Position numbers and translations under genes: made by a program | Assembly (NCBI GenBank): GCA_037045585.1 | Contig: JBAOIR010000076.1 | Span: 218,804 to 282,803, forward strand | Source: SSF14 sp037045585 | GTDB taxonomy: Bacteria > Actinomycetota > Acidimicrobiia > Acidimicrobiales > Microtrichaceae | Direction of reading: 5' to 3' | DNA: 64,000 nucleotides | In this document: one piece after another, positions 9,376 to 18,360 of the stretch | How the letters are laid out: each line of letters opens with the position of its first letter | Numbering within the stretch: position 1 is the first letter of the stretch | The notes under the pieces: model-generated | What the model saw: the letters and a program-made list of their open reading frames with translations, nothing else | What the model was told of the DNA's origin: nothing | Databases searched by the model: none

Positions 9376-11085
9376 TCACGTGACGATGTCATCGATGATG
9401 TCGGCTGCTCGCCCCGGATGGGTGCGAGCCAACCGCACCGCCATGGTGCCGCCGAGGATGTCGGGACGTGACGCGTTGCCGGCGAATGCTGCGAGGAACT
9501 CGTCGCCAGGGATTCGCCACACTGTTGCCGCCGTGGTCGTCGTTACCGTCGCCGTGCGTGGGCTGCGCTGCAACAGACCGATCTCACCCAACCAGTCGTC
9601 CGGTCCCATCGCGTTGACGAACGTTGCTTCGCCACCCGATCCACCTGAGGATCGAACGTCGAGGATGCCGGCGCGGACCACGTAGAAGTCGTCGGCGATG
9701 TCGCCTTCGCTCATCAAAACGCACCCGGCGGCGACCTCGGACGGCTCGACGAGACCGGCAAGGTGTTCGAGGGTGAGGTCATCGGCCGCGGCGAAGATCG
9801 AGAGACCGCGCAGCACGTCGACGATCGGGGCCAGTTCGGCCTGGCGTTCGGCGGCGTCGCGAGCGATCGACGGGAGCATCGGCCACAAGGCGATGATGAG
9901 ACCGATGGGGACGGCACCGCTCACGACCAGCGTCCATTCAAGGCCGATTGCGCCGTTCAACACCGGAGCAAGGAAGGCTCCGAACGCAGTGCCGAGTGCG
10001 CCCATCGACATGAGTAGACCCATCACACGACCCAGCATCTCGTCAGGGGTGATGCGCTGCAGCCAACTCACAACGATGACTTCGAACACGACGTACGCGC
10101 CACCGCCCAGCCCCAACACCACCATCGCCACAGCCGGCGACGTCGTCAGCGCGAGCAGGACCGGGGTGAGGCCTGCGGCCAGAGCAGTCCCGACGAGCGC
10201 CCCGACCGAATTCTTCGCAGCCACCCGGCCTGCGATGGCTGCGGCGGCGACACCGCCGACGCCCTCGGCCATCCGTAGATAGCCGACGCCGGCATCGGAC
10301 AGACCAAGCCGTTCGACGGCGACGAGCACGAACAGAACGATCGAGAACCCGTACGAGAAGACCGCTGCGACAAAGATCGACAGCAGCAGCATCGCCGGTC
10401 GCGACGCTCGCACCGCAGCGACTCCATCACGGAACCTCGCTGGCGGCTCGTCCTCACCGACCACCGTCCCGCCCACGGGCACGCCTGCGAAGAGGACCGC
10501 TGCGATGACATAGGAAACAGCGTTGACGAAGAAGGCGACTTCCGGGGAGAACGCAGCGACGAGCAACGCTCCCAGGGCCGGACCAGCCACGATACTCACC
10601 TGCTCGACAGTGGTGACGGCGGCATTCGCCGCAGCGACATCCTCCTCACCGACGATCGACGGAACCGCGGCGGCGCATGCCGGGTTCACGAGCCCGGCGA
10701 CCAGGTCGAGGCCGACCGAGAGGGCCACAAGGACGAGGAACGGTGCGTCGATGCCCGCTGCCAGTACCAGGCCGAACGTGACAATCGCAGCGACGACGTT
10801 CAGCACCACGAGCAGCCGGCGACGATCGCGACGGTCGCTCACCACACCACCGACTGCCGTCGCTCCGGCCCAGGCCAGGACTCGCAACACGGCGACGACC
10901 CCCAGCCATCCGGCAGAACCAGTTGCCCGATAGATGACGACGAGCAACGCAACGCTGTTGAGGAAGTCGCCGACAGAGGAGATGGTCGTCGCCGTCAGAT
11001 AGCGGGCGAACCCGCGATGCTGCAACGCAGCTCGGAAGGATCCGGCCGCCGGCCCGGACGAATTCGCCATCGGAGGAGTATTCAC
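9376..11085 (-). CDS. MFS transporter fused to a C-terminal cyclic-nucleotide-binding domain
   Basis: The first 400 or so residues have the hydrophobic segments of an MFS permease of the MFS_3/enterobactin-exporter type, with motif-A-like VSDRRDRRRLL after the second helix. Residues from about 430 on form a CRP-type cNMP-binding domain: LRGLSIFAAADDLTLEHLA, then GEIGLLQRSPRTATV. The last keeps the Glu and Arg that contact the phosphate and ribose of the nucleotide in this family. The protein is thus an inner-membrane exporter that could be gated by cAMP or cGMP. The tandem cyclase gene converges on it with 143 bp between them, suggesting a signal producer/receiver pair. The start is taken as GTG at 11085; an ATG five codons later (11070) is an alternative. 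Confidence 0.75.
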   Translation of the reverse strand: MNTPPMANSSGPAAGSFRAALQHRGFARYLTATTISSVGDFLNSVALLVVIYRATGSAGWLGVVAVLRVLAWAGATAVGGVVSDRRDRRRLLVVLNVVAAIVTFGLVLAAGIDAPFLVLVALSVGLDLVAGLVNPACAAAVPSIVGEEDVAAANAAVTTVEQVSIVAGPALGALLVAAFSPEVAFFVNAVSYVIAAVLFAGVPVGGTVVGEDEPPARFRDGVAAVRASRPAMLLLSIFVAAVFSYGFSIVLFVLVAVERLGLSDAGVGYLRMAEGVGGVAAAAIAGRVAAKNSVGALVGTALAAGLTPVLLALTTSPAVAMVVLGLGGGAYVVFEVIVVSWLQRITPDEMLGRVMGLLMSMGALGTAFGAFLAPVLNGAIGLEWTLVVSGAVPIGLIIALWPMLPSIARDAAERQAELAPIVDVLRGLSIFAAADDLTLEHLAGLVEPSEVAAGCVLMSEGDIADDFYVVRAGILDVRSSGGSGGEATFVNAMGPDDWLGEIGLLQRSPRTATVTTTTAATVWRIPGDEFLAAFAGNASRPDILGGTMAVRLARTHPGRAADIIDDIVT

Positions 11086-11583
11086 GTAGCGGGCCGATCA
11101 GTCGAGGAGTTCGAGCAATTCGGACCCTGGTAGAAGGACCCTCGGGCCGGCACCCCGAACGCGCCGACAATCCGACGCTCAGGACGCAGCAGGTTTCGGG
11201 AGACCTTTCGGGGCTCTCACATCCGTCTACGTCGATCTACCGGCGCTGTTGCAGTGACGACGAACCCTGGCGTCCGGATTGGATCGCAGTGTGGCCTCGA
11301 GATCGACCGGCCGTCACGACTCCAGGTATCGGTCGCCCGAGGACGCGAAGAAGGCCCGGGCAGGTACTCGGGCGAGGGCGGGTCACGGTCATCGACCGTG
11401 TCGCGATCCACCGCAACGCCAAGCGGTACTGACAACGGTTCCGGCCGGTCTGCACCGGTCGGCGAACTGTGCGCCGAAGAACACTCCAGGCATCGGCGAG
11501 CCCACAGACCTCCGTCGTTGATCGGCCCAGGATGGACTCATCAGATCGGGCACATCGCCCGACACAAACTGGGAGGACCCATC
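11086..11583. other. Intergenic region, about 500 bp
   Basis: It lies between the divergent MFS-cNMP gene and the small secreted-protein gene. I see no convincing coding sequence. A perfect 7-bp inverted repeat (CACGGTC at 11384-11390, GACCGTG at 11394-11400) is the only clear structure. Promoters for both genes should lie here, but I cannot assign them. Confidence 0.5.
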
Positions 11584-11982
11584 ATGAACACCATCCGCAA
11601 GATCCTGGCCGGAGCGCTCGTCGCTCTCACCTTCGCCTTCGCCACCGTGGGCGTTGGAGCTCCGCAGGCCAGCGCAGCCACGAGCACCACCGCCTGCTTC
11701 AAGTGGAGCGACGGCACGCCGTACATGAACCGTACGGTGCAGCTCTGGCAGATGAACAGCGCCGGCAACCGGGTCGCCAAGTTGCGTGACGGTCGCACCG
11801 ACGCCAACGGCTGCGGCACCTTCTTCAACACCCCTTCGAACATGTACCTCGCGATGCGAGCAGTGCACATCGACTACCTGTGGTGGGGCAACGCCGTCTA
11901 CGAAGGCTGGACGTCCCGCATGTCGCTCCCAGGTCAGGGCGGTGCGCTCCTCGGGATCGGCTGGGTCTATCGGATCGCCTGA
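11584..11982 (+). CDS. Small secreted protein
   Basis: The 132-residue product starts with a clear Sec signal peptide (MNTIRKILAGALVALTFAFA) and an AXA-type cleavage site at QASA/A near residue 35. The mature part is about 97 residues, rich in Trp and Tyr (FKWSDGTPYMNRTVQLWQM, IDYLWWGNAVYEGW), with two Cys that could pair. It resembles a small beta-sandwich of the transthyretin or carboxypeptidase-regulatory kind, but I do not recognise the family. The ATG at 11584 is preceded by GGGAGGA at good spacing, which decides the start against the longer upstream reading frame. It is likely monocistronic. Confidence 0.7.
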   Translation: MNTIRKILAGALVALTFAFATVGVGAPQASAATSTTACFKWSDGTPYMNRTVQLWQMNSAGNRVAKLRDGRTDANGCGTFFNTPSNMYLAMRAVHIDYLWWGNAVYEGWTSRMSLPGQGGALLGIGWVYRIA

Positions 11983-12192
11983 TCAGCAATCGCCAGGGAC
12001 CGATGGGGACGGCGCCTCCGGGCACCGTCCCATCGGCGCGCCCGGATCGGCGCCTGCAGTGTCACGGCGCCGGGACAGGAAGACATCGAGGATCTGGGCG
12101 TTTTGGCCGAGAGCTCGATAGACGCAGCGCCACGAGCCAGCGACCTTCACGCTCGCGCGTCGCGAAACGCTGGTCATTCGGGACTGCTGCAC
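11983..12192 (-). pseudogene. Possible RelE/HigB-like toxin remnant
   Basis: The short minus-strand frame contains VKVAGSWRCVYRALGQNAQI followed by LDVFLSRRRDT. This resembles the beta-strand core of RelE/ParE/HigB-family toxins, where a W-R-x-x-Y-R strand precedes a hydrophobic strand and a basic tail. The N-terminal helices and an antitoxin gene are missing, so if real it is a fragment. A chance resemblance cannot be excluded. Confidence 0.22.
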
Positions 12193-12229
12193 GTTTCGGT
12201 GACAGGTTCACCAAACCGTGCAGCAGTCC
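12181..12229. terminator. Long inverted repeat between converging transcripts
   Basis: GGACTGCTGCACG (12181-12193) pairs perfectly with 12217-12229, and the interior TTTCGGTGA/TCACCAAA continues the pairing with one mismatch, leaving a tiny loop. It lies between the secreted-protein gene (plus) and the cyclotransferase gene (minus). There is no T-run on either side. Confidence 0.45.
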
Positions 12230-12428
12230 CCATCGCCGCACTCTCTGCTGAGTCCCGGTCGACGTCAACGCAACAGATCCCCCGCCCTGGAAACGAGTGC
12301 ACATCCCGTTCCTGATCCTCAGCTTGGCGTCGGGTGGGTAGGTGACCGGGCCGACGGACGGTGCGTCACAGGTGCGTTTACTCTTGCTGTCGGGGTGGGG
12401 TGGCTCGAACCCGGGATCCGGGTTGGCG

Positions 12429-12909
12429 TCATCGTGGAGCGGCTCCGTCGTCGGCGCGTGCCTGCTGGAGGAGCGCGTCGAGATGCTCTCGGTACTCCTT
12501 GCCCAGCAGGTCCGATCCGGTGACGAGCCGCTGGAGGTACCCCGGGGTCGACGCGAAGGCCTGGTGACCGCCACTCGTCGGTAGCGACGTAGACCCATGC
12601 GTCGACATGTCCCCGATCCGACGCGATTTCGAGGACGACACGCTCGTAGTGCTCCGGTGTCTTCTCGAACTGGTCGAGGCGCTCGAGGCCCACGGGCCCG
12701 AGGCAGTACAGGATGCCCTCGACGACGAAGTCGGCGTCACGCACGATGTTCGCGAATCCAATTGTCGGATCGTTCTTCGATCGCTTGTCGAACACGAGGC
12801 GCCAGCCGCTCAGCAGGCCAGCTTGCCGCTCGGTGAACTCGACCCGGCGCTCGTCGAGACGCTGCGGGTCCATGTTTGACCCGTACGCGAAGTACCACGC
12901 GTCGGTCAC
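12429..12909 (-). pseudogene. Gamma-glutamylcyclotransferase-like (GGCT/AIG2) protein, one frameshift
   Basis: Members of this fold release 5-oxoproline from gamma-glutamyl compounds. The N-terminus WYFAYGSNMDPQRL has the family's YGSN substrate-binding loop. LSGWRLVFDKRS and VEGILYCLGPVGLERLDQFE follow, the last carrying the FE(K/G)-type region near the catalytic acid. The frame breaks at about 12570 after YVATDEWR, and the expected tail (GYLQRLVTGSDLLGKEYREH) continues in another frame to 12429, so one indel separates it from an intact protein of about 160 residues. The start is fixed by the GTGA overlap with the upstream gene (stop 12906-12908, GTG at 12909), indicating coupled translation. 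Confidence 0.7.
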
Positions 12910-14396
12910 GGCCACCGCCCGCTCCGAGGGGCCTTGTGGCGGAGCGACCACATCACCAGGAGAGCTGTGGCCAGGCCCACACCGAGCGGGAGGCCGTGAG
13001 CGAACCACTCGAATCCATCACGGTTGGCCGCCGTTGAGGCCTGCTCGGAGCGCTGACCGATGGCCGCGAGCGCAATCACGCCGGTGAAGATGGGCGACGT
13101 GAGCGCCAATGCGTTTCGTCCGAGCACACCCAGGACACGGCGGCGCACACGAACCACGGAGCCGGCGAACTCCCCAATGTCCTCGCGTACCGGTGCAGGT
13201 ACGGAGATCAGCAGGTTGGGGATGACTCCGGTCCGGGTGGCCTGCTCCCGGCGTTGACGACAGGGGTGCATGGGGACGAGTTGCGTGTCGGTGAAGTCTT
13301 CGGGGACCCCGCGGGCCACGGCCGTCACCATCGCTCGGCCCGTTGCCCCGCGCACCACGAGGACGTCACCTTCGACGCAACCGAGGAAGGGCAGGATCGA
13401 CGGGTCGACCCGAACGGTCTGCTGATCGTCGCCTTGGGTCCCCCAGGTGATCACCATGGACATCTCCGGTGCCCCGAGGAAGAACCGCACGACGGCCTCG
13501 AGGGCCGTGGCGAGCCGGCGCCAGATTGTTGTCACCCACTCAATCGGGCGAACCGGGCCGGACGACGTTCGAGCTCGAGGCGGCGCGCCCAGCGGCGAGC
13601 ACCGAACAGTGGTGTCGGGGTTGATGCCGAGCAAGTCCATCTGAAAGCGGTTGAGCTCGATCGTGTCGCCCGTCGGTGCCACCTTCGAGTCGATGACGAG
13701 CCACCGGTCGTCGACCGAGAGCACCGACCTCGTGGCGGACCGCCACGGTTGTAGCGGGTGGGGGTGGCCCGCCGGGCCGACGCGCCACGCACGGTTCATG
13801 CGCGACGCTGGGGCGCGAATGGCGGTCAGTTCATCGGTGGCGAGGTCGCTCAGCGTGATCGTTCCCGCCGATCCGGGGGTGAGCCCGAGCTGGTCGCAGA
13901 CCCCCTCGGAGACTGCGGGTTGTCCTGTGACGTCACCCGGCAGCGCCCAGCATCGGCACGTGGCCGAACCGTAGGACGCGGTGACGACTTTGGCGGCCTG
14001 CCAGGTCGGGGATGTTGATGATCGCCGGCACGGACCCTCGGACGATCTCGGTGGACGTCGACACGACGATGGCCGGTGCCGCTTGCGGAGAAGTCGTCGA
14101 CGAGGTCGCCACGTCGTCAGGTCTCCGGGCGTCGGCGTCGGCGTCGGCGTCGCAGCGAGGCGGGACTCGAAGTCGTGGCACACGCGGGTCATCTCAACCT
14201 CGCGGTCAGGGCGGTAGAAGGGCGCTGTGTAGTCGCCGCGCCAGAAGTCGGGATGGCGCTCGGCCTTCGCATCCGCCGGCAAGGACGACGGGGTGACAGC
14301 GTTGACCGCCCAAAGCCGGTCGCGACACCGAACGACCTGTCCCGACTCGGGTACGAGGCCATCTATCACCAGCGTCGATCGATGATGCCCGCTCAC
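12906..14396 (-). CDS. Hypothetical protein with two C-terminal membrane segments
   Basis: I do not recognise this family. The frame is open for 496 codons. The C-terminal 90 residues contain two hydrophobic helices (ALALTSPIFTGVIALAAIG and LPLGVGLATALLVMWSL). Residues 240-400 look like soluble mixed alpha/beta sequence with DRWLVIDSKVAPTGDTIELN and VEGDVLVVRGATGRAM, reminiscent of transcriptional-regulator or SpoVT/MazE-like strands. Between about 14100 and 14000 the sensible protein (IVVSTSTEIVRGSVPAIINI) lies in another frame, so two compensating indels probably replace about 35 residues with Arg/Ser-rich nonsense. It overlaps the GGCT gene by 4 bp, implying a two-gene operon. Confidence 0.5.
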   Translation of the reverse strand: MSGHHRSTLVIDGLVPESGQVVRCRDRLWAVNAVTPSSLPADAKAERHPDFWRGDYTAPFYRPDREVEMTRVCHDFESRLAATPTPTPTPGDLTTWRPRRRLLRKRHRPSSCRRPPRSSEGPCRRSSTSPTWQAAKVVTASYGSATCRCWALPGDVTGQPAVSEGVCDQLGLTPGSAGTITLSDLATDELTAIRAPASRMNRAWRVGPAGHPHPLQPWRSATRSVLSVDDRWLVIDSKVAPTGDTIELNRFQMDLLGINPDTTVRCSPLGAPPRARTSSGPVRPIEWVTTIWRRLATALEAVVRFFLGAPEMSMVITWGTQGDDQQTVRVDPSILPFLGCVEGDVLVVRGATGRAMVTAVARGVPEDFTDTQLVPMHPCRQRREQATRTGVIPNLLISVPAPVREDIGEFAGSVVRVRRRVLGVLGRNALALTSPIFTGVIALAAIGQRSEQASTAANRDGFEWFAHGLPLGVGLATALLVMWSLRHKAPRSGRWP

Positions 14397-14434
14397 ACTG
14401 CTAGCTCCCTCCGAAACGCATACGCCAAAGGTAA

Positions 14435-15006
14435 ACCACGGAGCTGACTTCGGTTCACCAAGGCGGCGAACGCGTCGAGAAGTCCACGTTCGTCGAAGAC
14501 CGGACGGTCACGCTCCCCGACGGGACCGAAACGACCGTGCACCTGTTCGCCAAAGCCGGCGCCATCGGTATCGGTCAACTCAATGACACCGGCCAGATCA
14601 CATTCGTCGAACTCGAGCGAACGCGCACGCATCGCAATGCCGACAAGTCCGGCAGGTACCGCTGGTCCAACACCTACCGGCTCCCCGACCACCTCGGTGG
14701 CGACACCATCACCGTCCGCTCCACGGCACCACCGACGACACCGCCCGACGCTTCAACCGCACCGAGAACATCCGCCCGATCCCACCCTCGGACTCGGACT
14801 TCACACCGCTGTACCGGCGCCGCAACGACACCGAGTCCATCAACCGAGCGCTCGACGACACCCTCTGGCTCCGCCGGGCACACTCCATCGGCCACGAACG
14901 CCAGCACCTCAACCTCATCACCCATGCCCTCTGCGTGAACAGCCTCGCCCTTCAGCGCCACGCACGGCACCGAGGCGACCCACCCATCACCGCCCAAGCC
15001 GCCTGA
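14435..15006 (+). pseudogene. Transposase C-terminal fragment (DDE-type, IS remnant copy 1)
   Basis: Joining two frames across an indel near 14722 gives about 190 residues: LPDGTETTVHLFAKAGAIGI, SGRYRWSNTYRLPDHLGGDT, then LYRRRNDTESINRALDDTLW and IGHERQHLNLITHALCVNSL, ending at the TGA at 15004-15006. The RxxxESINR/ALDD and GHERQHLNLITHAL segments have the look of the C-terminal catalytic part (around the final Glu) of an actinobacterial DDE transposase. A stop immediately upstream (TAA at about 14432) marks the truncated 5' edge. A shorter related copy lies at 17293-17484. Confidence 0.6.
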
Positions 15007-15027
15007 ACACTCCGACTAAGGAAGCGC

Positions 15028-15175
15028 AGGCGGCTTCGCCGCGCCCCGACACAAGCAGAAGGGGCTGAATCGGCGCCTGAGTCCGCCACTGAACGGTGGA
15101 GCACGGACCGCGCCGGCCCCCTATGATGCCCTCCGACATCCGGCGCGCACCAAGCAGCAGGCTTTCTGCCCCGCG
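15028..15175 (+). repeat. IS-end direct repeat, copy 1
   Basis: The sequence following the transposase fragment recurs, diverged but clearly alignable and in the same orientation, at 18360-18503. The best-conserved part is the block CGACATCCGGCGCGCACCAA followed by GCAGCAG and TTTCTGCC. It presumably represents the non-coding right end of the same insertion sequence. Confidence 0.65.
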
Positions 15176-15381
15176 ACGCGGCCACCACCAACTGGGACTC
15201 GAAACCCACACATCGGCCCCGCGCGCAGGCGGGCGTTCGACGAACGCCGCCCGACTCTTCGGTCATGAAGCCAGACCCGACTCTCAAGACGCGGCGCGCA
15301 CGAGCGGAATCAACGCAACGCCGACCCCGGATATCTGACGAGCACTTCCGATGTCGAGTTGATGCCCGGTTGCCCGGACGT

Positions 15382-16788
15382 TCAGGAGTGCCGCCGAGCG
15401 GCCGCCGCCAGTGTCGCCACGCCGTCGACGATGCCGTCGACCATCTCGGCGGGGTCATCGACGAGGTCGGGACAGACGATCAGGCCGATGTTCATGTCAC
15501 CGTCGCTGGAGACGACGGTGATGTTGAGGCCGGTGCCCTCCATCAGCGGGCCGAACGGGTACATGGACACGACCTCCGCCCCGGCCAGGTACAGCGGGAT
15601 CGGCGCACCGACCACGTTCGAGATGACCAGATTGTGGACCGGCGCGAGGAGATCGGCGAGCCGTGCGATGGAGTACAGACGCGAGGCTGCGTGGAACAGC
15701 GGGGGCGGGATCATCTCGATGACATCGCCGATGACGTTGGGCCCGACCGACCGTGGACCTCCTTCGCTCCTACGCAGCCGTGGTGGATCGATTGCAGTTG
15801 CTCGACGGGGTCGGCGAGGTGACGGGAGGTGCACGAACATGTCGGACACCTGGTTGGCGGCAGCGTCACGCTGATCCTGTCCGTGCACCGAGACCGGGAC
15901 CGAGCACACGAGTGCCCGATCGGGAAGTTCGTCGTGGGCCGACAGGTACTCGCGGAGTCCGGCGGTGCATGCCGCGAGCACGACGTCGTTGACCTTTACG
16001 TCGAACGCCGCCGCGATGTCCTTGAAGTCCTGCAGGCGGCTGGAACGGAACGCGACCGAGCGGCGGCCGGTGATCGTACCGTTGAGCGAAGTACGCGGGG
16101 CATTGAGTGGGTGGGCACCCGACTCGTCCCCGCGGAGGCGTCGCTGCAGGCTCGCGGTGACGGCGCGTCGCGCCGAGGTTGCGACGTCGATTGCGGCCTG
16201 CGCCGGGCGGAGCGGTGTGGTCAGGCGGTTCCACACGGCCCCGGCCGTCGTCTCGAACACGTTCGGACGGTGGGTCGGATCGAACTTCGCGGGCCGACGT
16301 TTCGGCGGGGTAGGCGTGAGGTCGAGGAGGTGCGTGAGGACGTCCATGCCGGTGATGCCGTCGATGATGCAGTGGTGCATCTTGAGGAGCACGGCCACCG
16401 TGCCGTCGTCGAGGCCGTCGATGACCAACATGTCCCACAACGGTCGTCCGCGGTCGAGACGGATCGAGGCGAATTCGCCCACGAGGTCGACCAACGCTGA
16501 CGCCGAGCCGTGACCCTTCAGCGAGCGTCGATGGACGTGTTCGTCGATGTCGAAGCCGGGATCGTCGATCCAGCCTGCGTGATCGATGCCGAAGGGGACC
16601 TCGACCACCCGACGCCGCATCATGGGTATCAGGTCGAGCCGCCCAACCACATGGCGGCGGAGCTTGGCGAACGTGTAGCCGTTCGGAGCCGTCGACGGGT
16701 CGAGCACCAGCAGGCCGGTCACGTGCAAGTGCACGGTGGGGCTCTCGAGGTACAGAAACCAGGCGTCCGCTGCTGCCATTCGTTCCAC
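15382..16788 (-). CDS. Wax ester synthase/diacylglycerol acyltransferase (WS/DGAT)
   Basis: It transfers acyl groups from acyl-CoA to fatty alcohols or diacylglycerol to make storage lipids at the membrane/lipid-body surface. The family's catalytic HHxxxDG motif is present as MHHCIIDGITG near residue 140. Typical flanking segments are MAAADAWFLYLESP, FDIDEHVHRRSL, RPLWDMLVIDG and NLVISNVVGAPIPLYLAGAE. The start is GTG at 16788, with AGGAAGGGG upstream at suitable spacing. Between about 15822 and 15745 the expected LADPVEQLQSIHHGCVGAKE lies in the next frame, so two compensating indels garble about 25 residues here while the frame stays open. It follows a small gene by 49 bp. Confidence 0.85.
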   Translation of the reverse strand: MERMAAADAWFLYLESPTVHLHVTGLLVLDPSTAPNGYTFAKLRRHVVGRLDLIPMMRRRVVEVPFGIDHAGWIDDPGFDIDEHVHRRSLKGHGSASALVDLVGEFASIRLDRGRPLWDMLVIDGLDDGTVAVLLKMHHCIIDGITGMDVLTHLLDLTPTPPKRRPAKFDPTHRPNVFETTAGAVWNRLTTPLRPAQAAIDVATSARRAVTASLQRRLRGDESGAHPLNAPRTSLNGTITGRRSVAFRSSRLQDFKDIAAAFDVKVNDVVLAACTAGLREYLSAHDELPDRALVCSVPVSVHGQDQRDAAANQVSDMFVHLPSPRRPRRATAIDPPRLRRSEGGPRSVGPNVIGDVIEMIPPPLFHAASRLYSIARLADLLAPVHNLVISNVVGAPIPLYLAGAEVVSMYPFGPLMEGTGLNITVVSSDGDMNIGLIVCPDLVDDPAEMVDGIVDGVATLAAAARRHS

Positions 16789-16837
16789 GCCTGCCAACCC
16801 CTTCCTCTCCCGTGTGGTGACCGAACGGGTCGTCGAC

Positions 16838-17095
16838 TCAGCGGGCGACGTCGTCGCTCCACCACAGGCTGACGAGCCGCACGACCACCGCACCGGAGTC
16901 GTCACGAAGCTCGGTCGTCGATGACGCCTCCCCGAGCTTCCCGAAGATCCCTTCGAGCGTGTCGCGCTCGTGTTGGAGACCCGAGCGGAACTTGCGGTCG
17001 TCGGTATGACTGATCTCGTCGTGGAGACCCGACAGGTATGACTGCAGCGCCTGCTGCAGGACCGAGGACTCGTCCTCGGTGAGTGCGACCTCCAT
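16838..17095 (-). CDS. Small hypothetical protein upstream of WS/DGAT
   Basis: The 85-residue product (MEVALTEDESSVLQQALQSY...) is acidic and largely helical by composition, with no signal peptide or membrane segment. The ATG at 17095 follows GGAGGTGGATC, a strong ribosome-binding site. It sits 49 bp before the WS/DGAT start in the same direction and is probably cotranscribed. The family is not recognised. Confidence 0.6.
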   Translation of the reverse strand: MEVALTEDESSVLQQALQSYLSGLHDEISHTDDRKFRSGLQHERDTLEGIFGKLGEASSTTELRDDSGAVVVRLVSLWWSDDVAR

Positions 17096-17292
17096 GATCC
17101 ACCTCCATCGGTTCGGTCCGATCAGTCTGCGTCCGGTCGACGCGGGCCGATAGGGGCCAAGGGCCCTTTGGCCGTCGGCCCCGCGCTGATGCGAATGGCC
17201 ACTGTTGCGTTCGCGAAGCTCGAGGCGCGGATCGGTCTCAGCCGCGCCTTCAGTCGTCCGTGTTCGCACTCTGATGTGCCCCGGGCGATTCA

Positions 17293-17484
17293 GGCGCCGC
17301 AACGACGCCGAATCCATCAACCGGGCACTCGACGACACCCTCTGGCTCCGCCGGCGCCCACTCCATCGGCCACGAACGCCAGCACCTCAACCTCATCACC
17401 CACGCCCTCTGCGTCAACAGCCTCGCCCTGCACCGCCATGCCCGGCGCCGAGGCGACCCACCCATCACCGCCCAAGCCGCCTGA
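17293..17484 (+). pseudogene. Transposase C-terminal fragment, IS remnant copy 2
   Basis: This repeats the last 60 or so codons of copy 1 (RRRNDAESINRALDDTLWLR, IGHERQHLNLITHALCVNSL, ending PPITAQAA) with one 1-bp indel near 17355. The downstream AAGCGCAGGCGGC block is also shared. It is in the same orientation as copy 1 and lies on the other side of the WS/DGAT pair. Confidence 0.65.
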
Positions 17485-17714
17485 CCGCACCCAACCGGGA
17501 AGCGCAGGCGGCATCGCCGCGTCCCAACACACGCAGAAGCGACCCATTCCGGTCGCCCTTGATCATGGGCTTGGTCTGTTCTCCGATCTCGCCTCGGTCA
17601 GGTCCCCCCGGGATGAGGCGTGATCTTTGGAAGTCGTCGTCGTGGAGGGTCTGCGTTGAAGGTGATGTGTGAGGGGGCGCGCGGCACGTTGCGCGTGGCT
17701 CGCCTCGACGGGGT

Positions 17715-18104
17715 TCAGAGCAGGCCCAGCTGGTCCACTGCCTTGAAGGAACGACGGGCATGCGCGAGGAGTTCTCCGTCGGTCGGGTGATCAACGGTCT
17801 CCACACCGGCGACACGCTCGGCGAAATGGCGGTGCCGCTTCTGCACGTAGGAGACGAAGGCGTTCTTGGCGGTACCTGGTCCGGCAACGATCACCTTCGG
17901 CACGGCCCCGACCTGGTGCACGATCTCGTCGAAGAACTTGTGGTCGTCAGCGGCATGACCCGAACCCGGAGCGCCGGACTTGTTGTGGATGCGCCCGGTT
18001 CCGTTCTCGCTCCGGACCTCGTTGAGTGTGCTCCCTTCGCCGGAGAAGCAGATCACCCTGCAATGTTGATGGTCGAGCCAGACGATGGCATGCGTGTCGG
18101 TCAT
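17715..18104 (-). CDS. eRF1 domain 3-like 'translational machinery protein'
   Basis: The 129-residue product matches from memory a small bacterial family annotated as translational machinery protein, related to domain 3 of eukaryotic release factor eRF1. Family-like segments are HAIVWLDHQHCRVICF near the N-terminus, NKSGAPGSGHAADDHKFFDE in the middle, and GPGTAKNAFVSYVQKR then GVETVDHPTDGELLAHAR near the C-terminus. The biochemical role is not established; the fold may bind the ribosome or RNA. It is cytoplasmic. The ATG at 18104 is preceded by GAAAGGAAC. It is not part of an obvious operon and lies between IS debris and the tRNA. Confidence 0.7.
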   Translation of the reverse strand: MTDTHAIVWLDHQHCRVICFSGEGSTLNEVRSENGTGRIHNKSGAPGSGHAADDHKFFDEIVHQVGAVPKVIVAGPGTAKNAFVSYVQKRHRHFAERVAGVETVDHPTDGELLAHARRSFKAVDQLGLL

Positions 18105-18207
18105 TGCAAGTTCCTTTCGGCCACGAATCGACGGCCTCGGCGATAGCCGAAAGCATCACCGACTCGACGTTGCGCAGGTAGGGAACAAGGTCCCGAGGCC
18201 TTTCGCT

Positions 18208-18360
18208 TCAGGTCAGCCCCACCACCAGCGTGGGCACGTTGCGGTTGGCGGTGGTGCCGTCGCCGACCTGGCCGACATCGTTGCCACCCCAGCGCCGAGG
18301 AGCGCCATCCTGAGCGACGGCACACGTGTTGTCGCCCCCGGCCGCGAGCAGACCGACGTC
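18208..18360 (-). pseudogene. RCC1-repeat gene fragment
   Basis: About 48 codons on the minus strand encode one RCC1 blade (AAGGDNTCAVAQDG, then WGGNDVGQVGDGTTANRNVP) and end with a stop after LVVGLT. The catalytic-looking CWG of intact blades is RWG here. Its 5' side is cut off exactly where the IS-end repeat begins at about 18360, so it is the 3' stub of a disrupted gene. Confidence 0.6.

Noticed and set aside
12400..12430. tRNA-like T-loop on the minus strand (GGGTTCGAGCC)
   Set aside because: The flanking bases do not form a T stem, and no acceptor or anticodon arm can be drawn.
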